Shown piece by piece: positions 60,789 to 64,000 of a DNA stretch of 64,000 nucleotides. Below the pieces are notes generated by a model. It saw only the letters and a program-made list of their open reading frames with translations. It was not told the origin of the DNA and did not search any database. How positions within the stretch are numbered: the first letter of the stretch is position 1; each line of letters opens with the position of its first letter. Source of the DNA: Rossellomorea marisflavi (GTDB lineage Bacteria > Bacillota > Bacilli > Bacillales > Bacillaceae_B); the NCBI GenBank assembly GCA_003667865.1, contig CP033051.1:941501-1005500 (forward strand), in the 5' to 3' direction. Position numbers and translations under genes: made by a program.

Positions 60789-62462
60789 CTAGACCGCTTT
60801 ATATAGGTAGATTTTCCATGCAGAGGAGTCTGATTCAAAACCTTTTTCAAGCTTCAAGCCATTTTCCTCAGCATTTTCTATCGGCACTGCCGAAAATATA
60901 TAAGCTCCTCCCAAGTCCTTAAAAGCTTGAATATTAAGCTGCAATTCTTTTAACGTTTTCTTTGAGTCTTTCTTAAACATATAATGCTTCCCCAATTCAT
61001 CCGTAAAGATATAGCAGCGACCACCCCATTCATCAAAATACCTTCTGATTGTCTTATTTTTTGCCAACTCTTCTTCAATTATTTTCCTAAACTGATATTT
61101 ATAGCTTAGAGGATAAAAGTTGTTATACGTATCGACCGTGTAAAAATCATTAAATTGTGCGATGGCTGGATGTATCCCGATACTTGCCACTCGATACTCT
61201 TCCTGAGGTCGCGCTATATACTCTTCTATTTCCTGAAACTGCTCCTCAGCAAAAAACTCCTTAAAGGAGGGTTGCTTGTGGTAGCGAATTTCCTCATTGA
61301 ATCCGACCAATACAAGAATTTGTCCGATAAGTAAAAAGGTCACAGGCTTTTTCCAGTCTTTCATGTATTGATAAAGAATCTTTAAGCCTAGTGCAAAGCC
61401 CACATAGATTACGAGTGGTCGTAAAAAGTGAAACCTGGCAAAGTTAAAGGTATCTAGTACGTGGAAACGTTCTGTCAATGGTAGCCATCCTTTGTAAAAC
61501 CAAAATGCATACCATGTTGACAATACAAAATTAAAGACAAGCAGGAGGACAAAGTACCGTTCCTGCTTCCATAGTTTCTTCCTAATAACAAGAAGAAGAG
61601 CAAGTAGCATTGTCGCTAATATAAATAGTCCATGAACTGTCATCACATGTGTATGACCTAAGACAAAGTTCTTAAAGGTTAATCGCACAGAATGCCAAAA
61701 GGTTAACCTTGCGTGAAAGTACTCATCTCGACTATTAGGCTCATCCTCAATGAAAAAAGAACTAATGAGGCGGTATTCAACGATTGCATATAATAGGGTC
61801 ATATACGCAATAGATAGGAAGAACCTAAGATTTAATTGTTTTTTCCTTATAACATCTGTCAGCCATAGAATCCCCATAGCAACTAGGAAAAAGAAAAAGC
61901 CTAATACAATACTGGAGTAAAGGGGTAATAGAGTAAGGGCTAAATAGTTTTGCCACCTTTTCTCTCCTTTACGAATATTCAAAAACGCCCATAAGGCTAG
62001 TGGCATACCTAAAGTACTGAGCATCCCAGATGGCCAAAAGGGGGTTAAGGCAAAGGCTAATGACACTCCCACTCGTATGAAACCCAGAGCTTCAGTTCGG
62101 ATAAAATGTTTCCTTAATAACAAATACATTCCTAAAAAAGCAACAAACCTTGTAATGGCTTGACTTAAACCATATGCAATCATTGGCGGAAAAAAGTAAT
62201 AGAGCCACACAATAATACTCAGTTCTGTTCCATAGGCATTTCGAGAAATACCATTAATAATTTGTGGAATGGTAGCATCAATCGGCCCCATCATCTCTCC
62301 ACTTTTCGCAAGAACCTTGTACCATGCCAAATTAGAATCCAAATTATCATGTACTCTTATGTGAGCATTTTCCCCAAATACGAAATATGGGGAAAGAAAC
62401 AATGTAATAAAAAGTAAGGCAAATACTATGTACTTTTTTTCTGTAAACCTCAAAACGCGCAC
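60789..62462 (-). CDS. YkoS-like polytopic membrane protein (DUF6044 type)
   Basis: A 557-residue protein with about twelve helices (to about residue 400) and a C-terminal extracytoplasmic domain of about 150 residues. The early outer loop holds RVHDNLDSNLAWYKVLAKSG (about 36-55) with an Asp-rich start, as in GT-C glycosyltransferases that use lipid-linked sugars. It probably transfers the sugar supplied by the two downstream gene products to a cell-surface acceptor. Resemblance is to B. subtilis YkoS. First gene of the operon. Confidence 0.78.
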   Translation of the reverse strand: MRVLRFTEKKYIVFALLFITLFLSPYFVFGENAHIRVHDNLDSNLAWYKVLAKSGEMMGPIDATIPQIINGISRNAYGTELSIIVWLYYFFPPMIAYGLSQAITRFVAFLGMYLLLRKHFIRTEALGFIRVGVSLAFALTPFWPSGMLSTLGMPLALWAFLNIRKGEKRWQNYLALTLLPLYSSIVLGFFFFLVAMGILWLTDVIRKKQLNLRFFLSIAYMTLLYAIVEYRLISSFFIEDEPNSRDEYFHARLTFWHSVRLTFKNFVLGHTHVMTVHGLFILATMLLALLLVIRKKLWKQERYFVLLLVFNFVLSTWYAFWFYKGWLPLTERFHVLDTFNFARFHFLRPLVIYVGFALGLKILYQYMKDWKKPVTFLLIGQILVLVGFNEEIRYHKQPSFKEFFAEEQFQEIEEYIARPQEEYRVASIGIHPAIAQFNDFYTVDTYNNFYPLSYKYQFRKIIEEELAKNKTIRRYFDEWGGRCYIFTDELGKHYMFKKDSKKTLKELQLNIQAFKDLGGAYIFSAVPIENAEENGLKLEKGFESDSSAWKIYLYKAV

Positions 62463-62668
62463 ACCTCATTTTCATTTACATATAAGGTTTACCAATGAAT
62501 GGAATCTATTCTTCAAAAATTATAAAACCCTATATGTAAAAGGAGTATTTACAGTATTTTAACAAGATCTATGGTTTCTTTTTTGTATAGAATTACTCCA
62601 TTTTTTCACGATATGGATGCTCTACAAATTGAAAAATGAAGCACTTTAACTGTTTTCTTATGAAAACA

Positions 62669-62702
62669 AAAACACACCAGACTCTACCATCCTGGTGTGT
62701 TG
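62669..62702 (-). terminator. Terminator after the hypothetical helical gene
   Basis: AACACACCAG and CTGGTGTGTT form a 10-bp stem around a 10-base loop; the minus strand continues TTTTGTTTTC. Confidence 0.8.
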
Positions 62703-62744
62703 ATACTAAAATAACTATACTTTTATTACATCCCAAGTATAAGA

Positions 62745-63134
62745 CTAACTAATGAATAAAAAGTACGATCTACTGAAAGAATCTTCTCTTCTTTGTTCTT
62801 TTATTTTATTTGTATAGTCAATCCATTTAATTTTATTTACTTTTTCATCTAGCTCCCTATTAATAATGCCCTCAATCAGCTTCATTTCCTTCATTACTTC
62901 ACCAAATGGCATGCTAAAATGTTGAGCTGCTTGTTGATGTGGAGAGTGCTTCACTAGAAGAGACATGAAGTGATCTGACGTATTTGCCTGCTGTGCCAAC
63001 TCGTCTTCTAAATTTACAATAAACGTATAAAGGTTCCTCTGAGACTCAGGCAAATGTTTAACAATATCTCGTGCTAATATTTCTAACAGATGATCGTTTA
63101 CCTTCATTTCATTCTCACTCCAAACTAATTCCAT
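62745..63134 (-). CDS. Hypothetical helical protein
   Basis: A protein of about 129 residues (or 120 from the second ATG, MKVNDHLLEIL). It is predicted all-helical, with a segment HSPHQQAAQHFSMPFGEVMK at about 65-84 that could form a helix-turn-helix. I do not recognise the family. It has its own terminator and stands between the glycosylation operon and the ribosomal protein genes. Confidence 0.65.
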   Translation of the reverse strand: MELVWSENEMKVNDHLLEILARDIVKHLPESQRNLYTFIVNLEDELAQQANTSDHFMSLLVKHSPHQQAAQHFSMPFGEVMKEMKLIEGIINRELDEKVNKIKWIDYTNKIKEQRREDSFSRSYFLFIS

Positions 63135-63143
63135 ATAAAAAGA

Positions 63144-63185
63144 AATCAGCTTATCATTTTAGGTACCCTTTATGCTAAGCTGATT
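63144..63185 (-). terminator. Terminator after rpmE2
   Basis: AATCAGCTTA and TAAGCTGATT pair with a 22-base loop; the minus strand continues TCTTTTT. Confidence 0.75.
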
Positions 63186-63204
63186 GAACCACTATTTCAT
63201 ATTT

Positions 63205-63453
63205 TTATTTCATATTATATTTCTTATTAAATCTCTCTGCTCTTCCCCCACGCTCTCCAAACTTCTGAACACCTGTGTAAAACGGATGTGTATCAGAACT
63301 TACTTCAACTTTAATCAGAGGGTATGTGTTCCCATCTTCCCACTCCATTGTTTCAGACGTTCTCATTGTTGAGGATGTTAGAAATTTAAATCCACTTACC
63401 GTATCCATAAATACTACTTTTTGATATTCAGGATGTATACCTTTTTTCATCAT
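63205..63453 (-). CDS. rpmE2: Ribosomal protein L31 type B (zinc-independent)
   Basis: An 82-residue L31 of the YtiA type: [20 protein letters not shown] near the start and [20 protein letters not shown] later. It has no Cys residues, so it lacks the zinc-holding pairs of ordinary L31 and can replace it when zinc is scarce. AGGAGGAATG precedes the start. Second gene after rpsN2, 23 bases apart, under one Zur box. Confidence 0.95.
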   Translation of the reverse strand: MMKKGIHPEYQKVVFMDTVSGFKFLTSSTMRTSETMEWEDGNTYPLIKVEVSSDTHPFYTGVQKFGERGGRAERFNKKYNMK

Positions 63454-63476
63454 TCATTCCTCCTAATGTTATATCA

Positions 63477-63746
63477 TTACCAGCTAGATTTTTTAACACC
63501 CGGGATCTGCCCCTTATGTGCTAGTTCCCTAAAGGCAATTCGAGACATCTTAAACTTACGCAAATAGCCCCGTGGTCTTCCAGTCACCTCACAGCGATTC
63601 TTCAAGCGAGTTGGATTAGAATCTCTTGGAAGCTTATTTAGTGCTTCATAATCTCCTTTTTCCTTAAGTTCTCTTCTTATCTCTGCATACTTTGCCACTA
63701 TTTCCTGACGCTTTTTTTCCTTAACAACCTTTGATTTTTTTGCCAA
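63477..63746 (-). CDS. rpsN2: Ribosomal protein S14, zinc-independent paralogue
   Basis: An 89-residue S14 of the YhzA type, longer than the 61-residue zinc-binding S14, with [20 protein letters not shown] near the C-terminus and no CxxC pairs. It keeps 30S assembly going when zinc runs out. TTG start behind GGAGGT. First gene of the rpsN2-rpmE2 operon, about 25 bases below a Zur box. Confidence 0.95.
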   Translation of the reverse strand: MAKKSKVVKEKKRQEIVAKYAEIRRELKEKGDYEALNKLPRDSNPTRLKNRCEVTGRPRGYLRKFKMSRIAFRELAHKGQIPGVKKSSW

Positions 63747-63770
63747 TAGTAGAAACCTCCATTCTGTTAA

Positions 63771-63785
63771 TCGTAATCATTACGT
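63771..63785 (-). promoter_or_regulatory. Zur box of rpsN2-rpmE2
   Basis: TCGTAATCATTACGT matches the Bacillus Zur palindrome TCGTAATNATTACGA at all but the last base. A -10-like TATGGT lies about 15 bases upstream on the minus strand, so the box would cover the transcription start. Confidence 0.88.
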
Positions 63786-64000
63786 TTTATGACTAACCAT
63801 ATTGAATCATATTTACTAAATCAAAGCAAGCTTTTACTAAAGCTCTTTTGATTGGACCTAAAGATTAATCAATACTAACAAGTTGTCTTTTCAGACCAAG
63901 CTTATCATTACATTCTTGTAAAAAAGAGCCGTAACGAAATTTTACAGACAGCTGATACAATCGTTTGGCCCTCTTCTCTATAAATCTTTTAGGTTATCAA

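Noticed and set aside
63800..63995. Minus-strand open stretch near the right edge (PKRFIEKRAKRLYQLSVKF and onward)
   Set aside because: About 40 codons bounded by stops, no start with a ribosome site inside the window; could be an edge artefact.

Overview
The window reads as chromosomal DNA of a low-GC, spore-forming Bacillaceae bacterium. Supporting signs are strong AGGAGG-type ribosome binding sites, frequent TTG and GTG starts, bacillithiol genes (YojF/BshB2), an Sda-like sporulation checkpoint gene, a SpoIIM-like protein, an OpuA osmoprotectant system with a GbsR-type regulator, GlnR/TnrA, PurR, PhoP and Zur type operators, a ParB parS site, and the zinc-independent ribosomal proteins RpsN2/RpmE2. 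No rRNA, tRNA, prophage, transposase gene or CRISPR array was seen. The species cannot be fixed from the sequence alone.

Layout. 1-3 kb: YflT-like stress protein, YojF-BshB2, a PfkB sugar kinase and a small Sda-like gene. 3-13 kb: a repeat-rich gap, two OppB/OppC-like permeases without partners, then a membrane-centred cluster (RDD protein, SpoIIM-like protein, DUF58, MoxR ATPase, DUF4350, DUF4129, GPDP-type membrane protein). 13-21.6 kb: threonine degradation (kbl-tdh), a tandem P-loop ATPase, an AlkD-like/cupin pair, a YczE-type membrane protein, and a three-gene overlapping operon of SDR, QueA-like and VOC proteins. 21.7-26.5 kb: folD behind PurR boxes and a ZTP riboswitch, a FAD/Rieske oxidoreductase, two small hydrophilic proteins, an MsrA-MsrB fusion with a parS site in its leader, and a CHY zinc finger protein. 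26.8-36.4 kb: GtrA, opuA operon with divergent GbsR-type regulator, PhoP-box alkaline phosphatase, and an ABC/lipoprotein operon whose permease carries His/Glu-rich loops.

36.5-49.6 kb: repeats, ion-channel-like protein, MFS transporters, alkaline-phosphatase-superfamily phosphodiesterase, DUF368 lipid carrier translocase, AraC regulator with VOC protein, YdeI-like protein, then a nitrogen-linked group (short GlnR-like regulator, DnaQ-like exonuclease, DUF294 nucleotidyltransferase, AmtB). 50-64 kb: a membrane chemoreceptor, a MetNIQ-like importer, a VWA lipoprotein, an EamA transporter, a HemAT-like receptor lacking the usual haem histidine, a YkoS/YkoT/GtrA glycosylation operon, and rpsN2-rpmE2 under a Zur box.

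A striking layer is the non-coding repeats. Several families of palindromic intergenic elements recur: a ~350-410 bp element with GGCTGGGACA-type ends, a ~190 bp element built of four GGACATTTATTCCG motifs in mirrored orientation, a ~70 bp hairpin, a GC-rich core shared with shorter elements, and GGTCCGTCCCT arms. Two loci 33 kb apart carry the same composite of three families in opposite orientation. A perfect 21-bp-period array lies at 42503-42600. Starts were moved where the ribosome binding site clearly favoured another codon. All family assignments rest on reading motifs by eye, without database searches.
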